A DNA stretch of 33,076 nt from an uncultured Bacteroidota bacterium (GCA_903933805.1 CAIZLM010000035.1:1-33076), one strand, 5' to 3'. Positions 15,306-23,710 are shown, counted from the first letter of the stretch. The notes: generated by a model not told the origin, from the sequence alone. Translations and numbers: made by a program.

Positions 15306-17345
15306 TTACTCCATTCTTCCGAAACGCTCTCCGAGTTGTTTTTTCATTGCCAGCATTTCGTCGCGCAATTGGGCAGCCGTGATAAAATCGAGCTCTTTGG
15401 CCGCTGCTTTCATGCGTTTTTCAGTTTCGCCGATCATTTTTTCCATTTGAGCCTTGGTTGTGAGGGCCAAAATAGGTTCTGCGGCCATGTTGACACCATC
15501 ATTTTCGACGTAATACGTGGGTGCTTCAGCGCCGCGAATGTCGAGAATACTGCGGGTGGCCATGATTTGCGCTTTGGTTTTCGTGACGGTTGTCGGCGTA
15601 ATACCATGCAATTCGTTGTACGCGATTTGGATGGTGCGTCGTCGAATGGTTTCATCAATCGTACTGCGCATCGCATCGGTAATCTTGTCCGCATAGAAAA
15701 TAACCAGTCCGTTGGAGTTTCGAGCGGCCCTGCCTGCTGTCTGCGTGAGTGACCGTGCATTTCGAAGGAATCCCTCTTTGTCGGCGTCAAGAATGGCCAC
15801 AAGGGATACTTCGGGCAGGTCAAGTCCTTCCCGGAGCAAGTTCACCCCAATGAGCACATCAAATTCACCGAGGCGGAGGTTGCGGAGAATTTCCACGCGT
15901 TCCAAGGTTTCCACTTCTGAGTGAATATAGCGGCAACGGACGCCCACTTTGTCAAAATAAGTGGCCAGTTCCTCCGCCATTCTTTTGGTCAGCGTTGTCA
16001 CCAACGACCGTTCATCTGCGGCAGTCCGTTTCTGTATTTCTTCGAGGAGGTCATCAATCTGGTTCAGGGAAGGTCGTACTTGGATCGGCGGATCGAGTAG
16101 GCCCGTGGGGCGCACCAATTGTTCCACCACAACGCCTTCTGTTTTTTCAAGTTCATAATCTGCCGGGGTAGCGCTCACAAAAATGGCCTGATTGATCATT
16201 CCTTCAAACTCATCGAAATTAAGCGGGCGGTTGTCCATGGCAGAAGGGAGGCGAAAACCCCAGTTGACAAGGGATTGTTTTCTGGCTCGGTCACCCCCCC
16301 ACATCCCCCGCACCTGCGGGAGCGTAGCGTGGCTTTCATCCACAATCATCAGGTAGTCATCGGGAAAATAGTCCAGCAGACAGAACGGGCGGGTGCCGGG
16401 TTTGCGCTGGTCAAAAAAGCGAGAGTAATTTTCGATACCTGAACAGTAGCCCAATTCCCGGATCATTTCCAGGTCAAACGCTGTGCGTTCAGCGATGCGC
16501 CTGGCTTCCTGCAGCCGGCCCTCCCGGATGAAAAACTTCTCTTGTTCCCGCATTTCCTCCTGAATTTCCTCCATAATTTGGCTGATTCGATCCTTTGGCG
16601 CCACATACAGGTTTGCAGGAAAAATGGCTGTCGAGTCCAATTCTTCCAGCCTTTTTCCCGATGCAATGTCAATTGTCTCAATACTTTCAATTTCATCACC
16701 CCAAAAAACCACCCGAATACCCCCGTCGGCGTACGGTAGATTCACATCCACGGTATCACCCCGCACACGAAAAGTACTGCGGCCAAAGTCCAATTCCGTG
16801 CGGGAATACAAGCTGTCGGTCAGGGAAAACAGCAAATCCGTTTTAGACTTTTTTTCTCCTTTTTGCAAGTGGATGATGCCCGTTTTATAGTCTTCCGGGT
16901 TTCCCATACCATAAATACACGAGACAGAAGCCACGATGATGATGTCGCGGCGACCCGATAGCAACGTCGAAGTCGCTTTTAGTCGGAGCTTGTCCACCAA
17001 ATCATTGATTTGTAAGTCTTTTTCAATGTACGTATCCGAAACAGAGAGGTAGGCTTCGGGTTGGTAGTAGTCGTAGTAGCTGACGAAGTACTCCACCGCG
17101 TTGTCCGGGAAAAAAGTCTGAAACTCGCCGTACAACTGGGCTGTCAGGGTTTTATTGTGCGTTAAAACAAGGGTTGGCCGATTGAGCTGGGCGATCACAT
17201 TGGCCATGGTGAACGTTTTGCCGGAGCCGGTTACGCCCAAGAGTACCTGCGCCCGATCACCGCTCCGAACCCCATTTACCAATTGCGTAATGGCTTGGGG
17301 CTGGTCGCCGGTGGGTACGTAATGTGAAGTGATTTTAAAATCCAT
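15306..17345 (-). CDS. uvrB: UvrABC system protein B (excinuclease subunit)
   Basis: 679 residues, the usual UvrB length. UvrB is the helicase-like damage-verification subunit of nucleotide excision repair, loaded by UvrA and binding UvrC. Visible features are Walker A GVTGSGKT (37-44), the aromatic beta-hairpin region (YYDYYQPEAY... SDTYIEKD, about 90-110) that inserts between DNA strands, the DESH helicase box near residue 336, the QTAGRAARN motif VI near 537, and a C-terminal UVR domain (about 635-675; AAKELDFITAAQLRDEM) that contacts UvrC. The start MDFKITSHYVPTGDQPQAI is chosen because it matches the family and a TACCTTTG promoter sits 9 bases upstream. The frame stays open to 17528 but that extension lies upstream of the promoter. 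The gene is divergent from the FAD oxidoreductase and shows no sign of an operon. Confidence 0.97.
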   Translation of the reverse strand: MDFKITSHYVPTGDQPQAITQLVNGVRSGDRAQVLLGVTGSGKTFTMANVIAQLNRPTLVLTHNKTLTAQLYGEFQTFFPDNAVEYFVSYYDYYQPEAYLSVSDTYIEKDLQINDLVDKLRLKATSTLLSGRRDIIIVASVSCIYGMGNPEDYKTGIIHLQKGEKKSKTDLLFSLTDSLYSRTELDFGRSTFRVRGDTVDVNLPYADGGIRVVFWGDEIESIETIDIASGKRLEELDSTAIFPANLYVAPKDRISQIMEEIQEEMREQEKFFIREGRLQEARRIAERTAFDLEMIRELGYCSGIENYSRFFDQRKPGTRPFCLLDYFPDDYLMIVDESHATLPQVRGMWGGDRARKQSLVNWGFRLPSAMDNRPLNFDEFEGMINQAIFVSATPADYELEKTEGVVVEQLVRPTGLLDPPIQVRPSLNQIDDLLEEIQKRTAADERSLVTTLTKRMAEELATYFDKVGVRCRYIHSEVETLERVEILRNLRLGEFDVLIGVNLLREGLDLPEVSLVAILDADKEGFLRNARSLTQTAGRAARNSNGLVIFYADKITDAMRSTIDETIRRRTIQIAYNELHGITPTTVTKTKAQIMATRSILDIRGAEAPTYYVENDGVNMAAEPILALTTKAQMEKMIGETEKRMKAAAKELDFITAAQLRDEMLAMKKQLGERFGRME

Positions 17346-17354
17346 GCTGATGGA

Positions 17355-17362
17355 CAAAGGTA
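17355..17362 (-). promoter_or_regulatory. Bacteroidota promoter of uvrB
   Basis: On the minus strand, TACCTTTG ends 9 bases before the ATG at 17345. It fixes the start codon of uvrB. Confidence 0.65.
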
Positions 17363-17437
17363 GCGGCTTTGTGGCAGAACGGTGGGTGAAATTGTTTGTC
17401 GAACCGTGGCTTCCCAAAGAATGTCCGCGCAAGTTGC

Positions 17438-17445
17438 TATCTTTG
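17438..17445 (+). promoter_or_regulatory. Bacteroidota promoter of the FAD oxidoreductase gene
   Basis: TATCTTTG matches TAnnTTTG 35 bases before the ATG at 17481. Together with the uvrB box it defines a compact divergent promoter region. Confidence 0.6.
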
Positions 17446-17480
17446 CGCGTATTTTCCTGATAAACACGGGACTTAAATGT

Positions 17481-19061
17481 ATGATGCCACCATTTGTTGA
17501 ATTGGTGCTCTTGCCACACGAGCGGCAAGACGAAAACCTCCTGCGGCAGCTGGCCGCCCGACAGACCGGATTACAGGTCCATGAAATTTCCCATATTGAG
17601 ATCCTAAAATCCTCCCTTGACGCGCGTGCCCGGCAGCCCGTGTACCGGCTGCGGGTGGCCGTCTATGGCCCCGGCGACGTATTTACCCCGGAACCGGCCA
17701 TCCTAATAAATTTAAAGCCTGTCGCCAATGCCCGGAAAGTGATCATCGTGGGCGCTGGGCCTGCCGGTTATTTTGCAGCTCTGGAGCTGTTGGAGGCGGG
17801 TATTCAGCCCATTGTGCTGGATCGTGGCAAGGATGTCCAGGCCCGCAGACGCGATTTGCGTGCCATCCAGCAGTTTGGGGACGTTAATCCGCATTCTAAC
17901 TATTGTTTCGGGGAGGGCGGCGCCGGCACGTATTCCGATGGCAAGCTCTATACCCGCTCCGTCAAGCGCGGAAGCGTCCACAAAGCACTGCGTATTCTGG
18001 TGGATCACGGCGCCAAGTCTGATATTCTCAGTGAAGCGCACCCCCACATCGGGTCCAACAAACTGCCTGCCGTGGTCCAAAACATCCGTCAAACCATTCT
18101 TCACCACGGCGGGGAAGTCCATTTTGAACAGTGTGTGGCCGATTTGATCCTCAAAAATGGAAAAATAATCGGTGTTGAAACGGAATCAACCGCTGGGCAA
18201 CAAGGCGCTACCTGGCTGGCAGACGCTGTTATCCTGGCCACGGGCCACTCAGCCCGCGACATCTACCGGTTGCTCCATGCGAAGGGGATTGCCCTCGAAG
18301 CCAAGCCCTTCGCGCTGGGAGTACGCGTGGAACACCCACAGCCCCTCATAGACAGCATTCAGTACAAACAATACCAGCGTTCCGACGAACTTCCGGCAGC
18401 GAGTTACAGCCTCGTCTGCCAGGCTGCCGGGCGCGGTGTTTTTTCCTTTTGTATGTGTCCGGGGGGACTTATCGTACCTGCCGCCACCAGCCCCGGCGAG
18501 CTAGTCGTCAATGGCATGAGTATGAGCCGACGCGACTCCCCCTTTGCCAATTCCGGGGTGGTGACGTCTGTTGAACTGGAAGACTTGGCCCCTTGGGCAA
18601 AGCACGGCCCCTTTGCAGCCATGGAATTCCAAGCAGCTGTGGAACAGCATCTTTTCAGTGCTGGTGATGGCAGCCAAAAAGCGCCGGCGATGCGACTACC
18701 CGACTTTATAAAGGGCAAAATGTCGGCAGATCTACCCAAAACGTCCTATATCCCTGGTATTTACAGCGCACCGCTGTTTGATTTGTTGCCCGGGTTCATC
18801 TACCGGCGTTTGCGGGAAGGATTGGATGATTTTGGCCGCCAGATGCGCGGGTACAACACCGAAGAAGCGATCGTGGTGGGGACGGAGAGCCGCTCCAGTG
18901 CACCGGTACGGATACCCCGCCATCCTGAAAGCCTGTCGCATCCCGACGTGTCGGGACTTTATCCCTGTGGGGAGGGCGCCGGGTATGCCGGCGGCATCAT
19001 TTCGGCTGCGATGGACGGGCAAAATGTTGCCCGTGCAGTCGCCAAAGCGTTGGTTGGATAA
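17481..19061 (+). CDS. NAD(P)/FAD-dependent oxidoreductase (uncharacterised FAD-dependent dehydrogenase family)
   Basis: 526 residues. A Rossmann dinucleotide-binding motif VIIVGAGPAGYFAAL at about 87-101 follows an N-terminal domain of some 85 residues. A GEGGAGTYSDGKLYTR segment, a FALGVRVEHPQ segment (about 280) and a C-terminal FAD-contact region (GLYPCGEGAGYAGGIISAAMDG) are characteristic of the large COG2509-type family, whose substrate is unknown. A cluster of Cys (SFCMCPGG, about 330) is also conserved in that family to my knowledge. Adjacent ATG codons occur at 17481 and 17484; I take the first. The frame extends upstream to 17382 but that part precedes or overlaps the TATCTTTG promoter. 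Cytoplasmic, with no signal peptide or membrane segment. Confidence 0.88.
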   Translation: MMPPFVELVLLPHERQDENLLRQLAARQTGLQVHEISHIEILKSSLDARARQPVYRLRVAVYGPGDVFTPEPAILINLKPVANARKVIIVGAGPAGYFAALELLEAGIQPIVLDRGKDVQARRRDLRAIQQFGDVNPHSNYCFGEGGAGTYSDGKLYTRSVKRGSVHKALRILVDHGAKSDILSEAHPHIGSNKLPAVVQNIRQTILHHGGEVHFEQCVADLILKNGKIIGVETESTAGQQGATWLADAVILATGHSARDIYRLLHAKGIALEAKPFALGVRVEHPQPLIDSIQYKQYQRSDELPAASYSLVCQAAGRGVFSFCMCPGGLIVPAATSPGELVVNGMSMSRRDSPFANSGVVTSVELEDLAPWAKHGPFAAMEFQAAVEQHLFSAGDGSQKAPAMRLPDFIKGKMSADLPKTSYIPGIYSAPLFDLLPGFIYRRLREGLDDFGRQMRGYNTEEAIVVGTESRSSAPVRIPRHPESLSHPDVSGLYPCGEGAGYAGGIISAAMDGQNVARAVAKALVG

Positions 19062-19064
19062 AAA

Positions 19065-19130
19065 GCGTAGGCCACGGTCGTTGGGGATGGGGCGCCATTT
19101 ACGCCGATACCCAACAACCATGGCCTACGC
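19065..19130. terminator. Long inverted repeat between convergent genes
   Basis: The 21-base arm at 19065-19085 (starting GCGTAGGCCACGG) pairs with 19110-19130 with two wobble positions; the 24-base loop has an inner GGCG/CGCC stem. On the minus strand it is followed by TTTT, so it can terminate the lipoprotein transcript; on the plus strand it follows the oxidoreductase stop by 3 bases. Confidence 0.65.
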
Positions 19131-19138
19131 AGATCCTA

Positions 19139-19429
19139 TTATTTCTGGATTGACCTCAACTGCTCCGCAATTTCCCTTGTACGAACTTGTTTCATGGAAT
19201 CAACCAAATGAGCCATTTGTGTTTGTTCCGTGTGGGCACACAAGCTGTCCAACAGCAGACGCGCCTGTCCGATCTGTGCAGCAGCGGTCGAATCAATCGT
19301 TGCACGGGTTTCGGCGTCGAGCGGGGCATCGCCTCCACCGCAGGCACCAAGTACCCCAACTACATTCAGGACCAGATACAGGTGAAAAAGCCTGTTGCCG
19401 TGGCGAAGCATCCCTTTACAGTTTTTCAT
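19139..19429 (-). CDS. Small putative lipoprotein, unknown function
   Basis: 96 residues. A basic N-terminus and hydrophobic stretch (LFHLYLVLNVVGVLGA) lead to a lipobox LGAC with Cys30 as lipid acceptor, then GGGDAP. The mature part of about 65 residues is predicted helical and charged (AETRATIDSTAAAQIG, TREIAEQLRSIQK), with an extra Cys near position 60. I do not recognise a family. The ATG overlaps the TGA of the upstream TMTC-like gene as TGATG, indicating translational coupling; a TTG codon one position earlier is also possible. It may work with the membrane glycosyltransferase-like protein, but this rests only on the coupling. Confidence 0.6.
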   Translation of the reverse strand: MKNCKGMLRHGNRLFHLYLVLNVVGVLGACGGGDAPLDAETRATIDSTAAAQIGQARLLLDSLCAHTEQTQMAHLVDSMKQVRTREIAEQLRSIQK

Positions 19430-21360
19430 CAACGTTCTGCGTCTGCGCGTTTTTTCATCTCCGCCGCTTTTGCCGTTTCACCCATGGCGGTGTACACCCG
19501 TGACATGGCATCCAGGATGCGAATGTCCTCGGTCTGACGGTCTAGGCCGTATTGCAGGAAGTGGAGGGCCGTCTTGTTGTCTTTCTTTTGTAGAAAAAAG
19601 AACTCGTATCCAACCCGGTGGCAAAAAGAAACATATTTGTCAGAATTGGACCCATCCAGATAGACCATATACTGGTCTAGGAACGGCCTGAAATTGGTGT
19701 TGTAGGGCACCTTTTCCAAAATGTCCTCGAATACATGGAACAGCTTGTCCAATTGGTGGTCTTCTTCAAAACGGGCTGCCGCAATGGCGCCTTTCATGAT
19801 CAACGCCGCACCATATTTCGGATTGATGCGCAGTGATTCATTGATGTGGTACTCCATTTCATCAATCAACGGTTTTTTATCCTCCCCCTTTTTGAGTTTT
19901 ACATATTGGCGCTCATAAAGCCCCGTCACGTAAAAGCAATGGGCGCGAGCGCTGCCCGGGGATACCTTAACCGCAGCCTCGTTGATCGTGAGGCCATTTT
20001 GCCAATCGGGGATGCGCTTTACCACAACAAAAGCATAGAGCCCAGACATCGCGACGAAAGCAATCATACCGAGGGGATAGGCCGAATCGTGTTTTTCTTT
20101 CAGCCAATCGGGTAGTTTTCGGGAAAAAAACCAAGCTGCCAGCAGACAAAAGGCGACCGAGGGCATGTAGGCAAAACGTTCGTTCATAAAAGTCCCCACC
20201 GAGACAAACAAATTGCTCACAATGCTTAGGGTAACGAGGAAGAACAACACCGCGTATGCCGGAATAGACCGCTTTCGGATGTTGCGCAAAGCCCAAACAC
20301 CCATGACGAGGTAAAGCGCCAACGAGGCGAGTACTTTCCAATCAGCCCAGTTCATTTTGGGCACATGGTAGGGGTAGTAATCAATCGTAAGCGGGTAAGG
20401 AACAAAGAGCAGTTTGACATACCATCCCAACGTCAGAAAGATAGTCGCCAGTCTTTCACTGCCGGTCATTTCCAGGAATGGATCGTTCATGATATCCGTA
20501 TTTACCTGACCATGGTTGAGCATATACCCCAGTGCTTTGTAGCGCACAAGGATGAACAACAACGTGGCAATGAACAGCGGTACGCCGGCTGCTATGCTGC
20601 GGGAGGTTGGCACCTTGGTGAATACGGCAACGGTCAGCGGGACAATCACCAAAAATGTGATGGTATTTTCTTTCGCCAAAATTCCGAGGAATAAGCTGAC
20701 CGCAGACAAGACCATCCACCCCGATTTGTTGGTGTCAAAATACTTAAGCGTTGCCCACAGTGCGCCCAGCCCACCGAGCAGTGCCAATATTTCGTCGCGG
20801 CCTTTTATGTTGGCCACGCACTCCACGTGCAGCGGGTGCAACACAAAAACAGCTGCCGCGATGAAGGGCAGGCTGAAATACCAGCGACCGCCTTCAGACA
20901 CAGGAAACAATCCCAACAGGATGCGGTACAGAAAAATACCCGTCAGCCCGTACAACGCAATATTGATACCATGGCTAATGGAAGCGTGCTCCGGCCCGAA
21001 CAGCCCCACTTCAATGGCAAATGTTGCCAACGACAGTGGGCGGTAACGCCCGCCTTCGAGCAAAAACTTTTGTTCATGAAAATATCCCATGAAGCTGTCG
21101 GAGGCGAAAATATTGCGCAAACCGCCAAATCCTTTCAGTACGTACTCGTTTTTCCACAATACCATCTCGTCGTCAAGCACATAGCCATACCCAACGCCAA
21201 TCGCGTAGAGCGCGATTGCCAGGGCCATCAGACAGAGCGAAGGAATCCAATGCTGACGCCAAAAACCAGGCGCCAACGTGTGGGTGAGTAGTTCAGACGT
21301 TTTTTTCGTCTTGGTCTGGGTAGGGGCCGTCTTAGACGTCGTTTTGCTTTTTGCTGCCAT
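19429..21360 (-). CDS. TMTC-like polytopic membrane protein with C-terminal TPRs (GT-C glycosyltransferase fold)
   Basis: 643 residues. After a Lys/Thr-rich cytoplasmic N-terminus of about 30 residues come roughly 10-12 hydrophobic segments (from about residue 40 to 450). The first extracytoplasmic loop holds the acidic pair Asp63-Asp64 (GYVLDDEMV), the expected catalytic or metal site of GT-C enzymes. YRPLS (about 107) and FVLHPLHVE (172-180) are signature motifs of TMTC-type O-mannosyltransferases and their bacterial relatives. The last 180 residues form TPR-like helices (INPKYGAALIMKGAIAAARFE and more). The likely role is glycosyl transfer from a lipid-linked sugar to extracytoplasmic protein, but donor and acceptor are unknown and many bacterial members are uncharacterised. 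ATG 21360 is preferred: the open frame continues to 21552, but that portion is repeat element E5. It is coupled to the lipoprotein gene. Confidence 0.75.
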   Translation of the reverse strand: MAAKSKTTSKTAPTQTKTKKTSELLTHTLAPGFWRQHWIPSLCLMALAIALYAIGVGYGYVLDDEMVLWKNEYVLKGFGGLRNIFASDSFMGYFHEQKFLLEGGRYRPLSLATFAIEVGLFGPEHASISHGINIALYGLTGIFLYRILLGLFPVSEGGRWYFSLPFIAAAVFVLHPLHVECVANIKGRDEILALLGGLGALWATLKYFDTNKSGWMVLSAVSLFLGILAKENTITFLVIVPLTVAVFTKVPTSRSIAAGVPLFIATLLFILVRYKALGYMLNHGQVNTDIMNDPFLEMTGSERLATIFLTLGWYVKLLFVPYPLTIDYYPYHVPKMNWADWKVLASLALYLVMGVWALRNIRKRSIPAYAVLFFLVTLSIVSNLFVSVGTFMNERFAYMPSVAFCLLAAWFFSRKLPDWLKEKHDSAYPLGMIAFVAMSGLYAFVVVKRIPDWQNGLTINEAAVKVSPGSARAHCFYVTGLYERQYVKLKKGEDKKPLIDEMEYHINESLRINPKYGAALIMKGAIAAARFEEDHQLDKLFHVFEDILEKVPYNTNFRPFLDQYMVYLDGSNSDKYVSFCHRVGYEFFFLQKKDNKTALHFLQYGLDRQTEDIRILDAMSRVYTAMGETAKAAEMKKRADAER

Positions 21361-21381
21361 GGTTTGTGTAATTGATGTTGC

Positions 21382-21543
21382 GTAACCAGTCAAGTGACGC
21401 GTTGTTTGATCCAAAAAGGCTCGTTTTTCGCCATTCTTGCCCATTTTTTTTGGCCGTTTTACTGCTACGTACCGCAAAAATCCGCTTCGTCTGGCAAAAA
21501 TGATCATTTTTTTTCTCAGATGCGACCATCTGAACTGGTTACG
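21382..21543. repeat. Dispersed palindromic repeat, family E, full-length copy (E5)
   Basis: About 162 bases from GTAACCAGTC to GAACTGGTTAC. The interior shares CCGCTTCGTCTGGCAAAAA and the CTGCTACG centre with E6. It begins 22 bases upstream of the TMTC-like ATG, between that start and its probable promoter at 21550. Confidence 0.7.
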
Positions 21544-21549
21544 ATGTTG

Positions 21550-21557
21550 CAAAAGTA
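21550..21557 (-). promoter_or_regulatory. Probable promoter of the TMTC-like gene
   Basis: TACTTTTG on the minus strand is an exact TAnnTTTG match. The resulting leader of about 185 bases would contain all of E5. Confidence 0.4.
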
Positions 21558-21671
21558 GCAGGATCGCAAAAAGAGTACAGAAAGAATATTGATTTTAATT
21601 CTACAAACCATACGAACTGAAATTTGTTGTGAACTTTGTAGCGACTTTTGCGCAGAAAAGTCGTGCAAAAT

Positions 21672-21679
21672 TACCTTTA
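21672..21679 (+). promoter_or_regulatory. Possible promoter of the DAHP synthase/chorismate mutase gene
   Basis: TACCTTTA matches TAnnTTTG at 7 of 8 positions, with TTTG 21 bases upstream (21647-21650). It lies just before E6, which would then be in the leader. Confidence 0.35.
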
Positions 21680-21685
21680 ATGGTT

Positions 21686-21850
21686 TGTAACTGGTTAGGT
21701 GGCACGCTGTCTGGCCAAAAAAGGTCCATTTTCCGCCATACTTCGCAGATTTTTTTGACCGTAGCGCTGCTACGACCTACAAAAATCCGCTTCGTCTGGC
21801 AAAAAATAGCCACTTTTTTGTCTCAGACGCGACCACGCTAACCAGTTGCA
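21686..21850. repeat. Dispersed palindromic repeat, family E, reference full-length copy (E6)
   Basis: 165 bases with inverted termini TGTAACTGGTTAGGTGGC and GCTAACCAGTTGCA. An inner inverted pair (CTTCGCAGATTTTT against AAAAATCCGCTTCG) surrounds the central palindrome CGTAGC-GCT-GCTACG. No coding capacity. This is the best copy from which to define the family. Confidence 0.75.
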
Positions 21851-21878
21851 ATGGTTTTCAACTTTCCTTTTTTTGATG

Positions 21879-22985
21879 CAATTTCAACCCATCTTCCATG
21901 CCAGCCATCGGCCGGTACTCATCGCAGGCCCTTGCTCTGCTGAGTCAGAAGCACAAGTACTCGCAACGGCCCATGGTTTGAAAGACCAAGGCGTGGATTT
22001 GTTCCGCGCCGGGATTTGGAAACCCCGCACGCGCCCCGGTGCTTTTGAAGGGATCGGCTCAAAAGGACTTCTGTGGTTGAAACGCGTACAAGCAGAAACG
22101 GGTATGCGGGTGAGCACAGAAGTGGCAACCGCCCAACACGTGCAAGAGTGCCTCGACCAGGGCATCGATGTTTTTTGGATCGGCGCACGCACCACAGCAA
22201 ACCCCTTTTCTGTGCAAGAAATAGCCGATGCCTTGGTCGGAACCGATACCCCTGTGATGGTCAAAAACCCCGTAAACCCCGATTACAAACTGTGGGTGGG
22301 CGGCATTGAACGACTCTATAAAGCAGGCATACGCCGCATTGCAGCCATTCATCGTGGTTTTTCTACGTACGGCGACTCAAAATACCGGAACGTGCCGCGC
22401 TGGCAAATGGCCATCGACCTCCAACAGGAATTTCCAGACCTGGAGCTCATCTGCGACATATCCCACATCTGTGGCCGACGGGATATCTTGGCAGAAACAG
22501 CCCAAAAATCCTATGAACTCAACTTCGATGGATTGATGGTGGAAGTGCATCCAACCCCTGACCAAGCTTGGAGCGATGCCGCACAGCAAATTACACCAGT
22601 GCAATTTGGTGACCTGATTGGCTCGTTGTCCCGTCGAAGCATCAGTTCCGATGACCCCGGCTACCTGTCGAGTATCGAAAATTTACGGCAACAAATTGAC
22701 GAATTGGATGAAGAGCTGATTTGCCTGATTGCCCGGCGAATGGAGCTCGTCAGGGCAATAGGACATGAAAAGAAAGCGCGCAATATCGCTATTTTTCAGC
22801 CTGAGCGCTGGCGAACGCTGGCGGAAGCCTGCCGCTGTCGCGCCGAAAAAAACGAACTCAGCCACGAATTTATCGCCCTGTTTCTAGAGGCCATTCACCA
22901 AGAAGGCATCAACCAGCAGGAGCGCATCGTCAACCACCCCATGCCGGCAGCCTTGGCTCCGGCAGATTCGCGGTCCCATGATTGA
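21879..22985 (+). CDS. Bifunctional 3-deoxy-7-phosphoheptulonate synthase / chorismate mutase
   Basis: 368 residues. The DAHP synthase domain (about 1-255) condenses phosphoenolpyruvate and erythrose-4-phosphate, the first step of the shikimate pathway. Visible motifs are IAGPCSAES (16-24), KPRTRPGAFEG (49-59), IGARTTANPF (102-111), VKNPVNPDYKLW (129-140), HRGFS (159-163) and DGLMVEVHPTPD (218-229). A chorismate mutase domain of the AroQ type occupies about 266-345 (IENLRQQIDELDEELICLIARRMEL), converting chorismate to prephenate. This fusion is typical of Bacteroidota, with the mutase commonly thought to allow feedback control of the synthase. ATG 21879 is chosen; a TTG 33 bases earlier overlaps E6. 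The tail after about 345 is Pro/Ala-rich and likely disordered. Cytoplasmic. Confidence 0.93.
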   Translation, partial: QFQPIFHASHRPVLIAGPCSAESEAQVLATAHGLKDQGVDLFRAGIWKPRTRPGAFEGIGSKGLLWLKRVQAETGMRVSTEVATAQHVQECLDQGIDVFWIGARTTANPFSVQEIADALVGTDTPVMVKNPVNPDYKLWVGGIERLYKAGIRRIAAIHRGFSTYGDSKYRNVPRWQMAIDLQQEFPDLELICDISHICGRRDILAETAQKSYELNFDGLMVEVHPTPDQAWSDAAQQITPVQFGDLIGSLSRRSISSDDPGYLSSIENLRQQIDELDEELICLIARRMELVRAIGHEKKARNIAIFQPERWRTLAEACRCRAEKNELSHEFIALFLEAIHQEGINQQERIVNHPMPAALAPADSRSHD

Positions 22986-23200
22986 GCTAGCGGTATTGGT
23001 AAATGCTCGTTGGGGCTGTCACGTGCCAAACAGCCTACCCTTTCACGTTTTCTGTCAAAAATATTGGTTAATTCTACACAGTTGGCCTCAAACGCGTAAT
23101 TTCGCAGCCAATATCAACACTACTCCCACTGTAACGGGCTAGGTACTGGTGTAGGAGCTGAAAAACGGGTCTTTTTTGGGCCCACCCCGAGCTTCGTACG

Positions 23201-23208
23201 TAAGTTTG
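23201..23208 (+). promoter_or_regulatory. Probable promoter of the SPOR-domain gene
   Basis: TAAGTTTG matches TAnnTTTG, with TTTG 22 bases upstream (23175-23178). It lies 31 bases before the ATG at 23240. Confidence 0.5.
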
Positions 23209-23239
23209 TTCATGCTAAAAATATTTCCCACGCATTTCA

Positions 23240-23632
23240 ATGAAAAAACCGCTGTTGCTGCTCACTTTTTGCTGCTTGCTGTTCCGCCTTTTAGCGCAGG
23301 AAGTACAGATCAACGAGGATCCGGCCGTGGCGCAACTCTCCAATACGTGGGTCAGCAACAACAGGGCGGCACCCCGTATCAGCGGCTGGCGCGTGCAAAT
23401 CATGTCCTCTACCGAACGAATGCAAGTGGAACAGGGCAGAAACAAATTCCGAACGCAATACCCTGAAATACCGGCGGAGTGGACACTCGAAAAGCCCTAC
23501 TACAAACTGAGGGTTGGCGCATTTCGCAGCAAACACGAGGCACTCGCTTTTATCGCAGAACTTTCAAGTTGGCCCGGCGCTTATCCCGCCAAAGATGCCA
23601 ATATTCACCCGCGAGATTTTTTAGAACAATGA
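23240..23632 (+). CDS. Small secreted SPOR-domain protein
   Basis: 130 residues. A signal peptide (KKPLLLLTFCCLLFRLLA, cleavage likely after LLAQ or just before it) is followed by about 25 linker residues and a single SPOR domain at about 48-125. The two halves of the domain are visible as GWRVQIMSSTER and YYKLRVGAFRSKHEALAFI. SPOR domains bind denuded glycan strands of peptidoglycan. The protein lies 78 bases upstream of rodA on the same strand, so a role in cell-wall growth is a reasonable inference. A promoter box between the two genes suggests that rodA can also be transcribed separately. Confidence 0.82.
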   Translation: MKKPLLLLTFCCLLFRLLAQEVQINEDPAVAQLSNTWVSNNRAAPRISGWRVQIMSSTERMQVEQGRNKFRTQYPEIPAEWTLEKPYYKLRVGAFRSKHEALAFIAELSSWPGAYPAKDANIHPRDFLEQ

Positions 23633-23653
23633 CCCATCTTGTCAACTTTCCGG

Positions 23654-23661
23654 TAATTTTG
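23654..23661 (+). promoter_or_regulatory. Probable promoter of rodA
   Basis: TAATTTTG matches TAnnTTTG 49 bases before the rodA start and 21 bases after the SPOR gene stop. Confidence 0.45.
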
Positions 23662-23710
23662 CTGTCGAAAGCGATATTTCATCCATAACACGTAAAGAAA
23701 CTCTCCTATT

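Noticed and set aside
17346-17528. N-terminal extension of uvrB by 61 codons
   Set aside because: It lies upstream of the TACCTTTG promoter and family members begin at the MDFKIT methionine.
21361-21552. N-terminal extension of the TMTC-like protein by 64 codons
   Set aside because: The extension is translated repeat E5, with no protein-like features.
23010-23040. Weak hairpin (GGCTGT/ACAGCC) after the DAHP synthase gene
   Set aside because: Only 6 base pairs and no T run; not enough to call a terminator.
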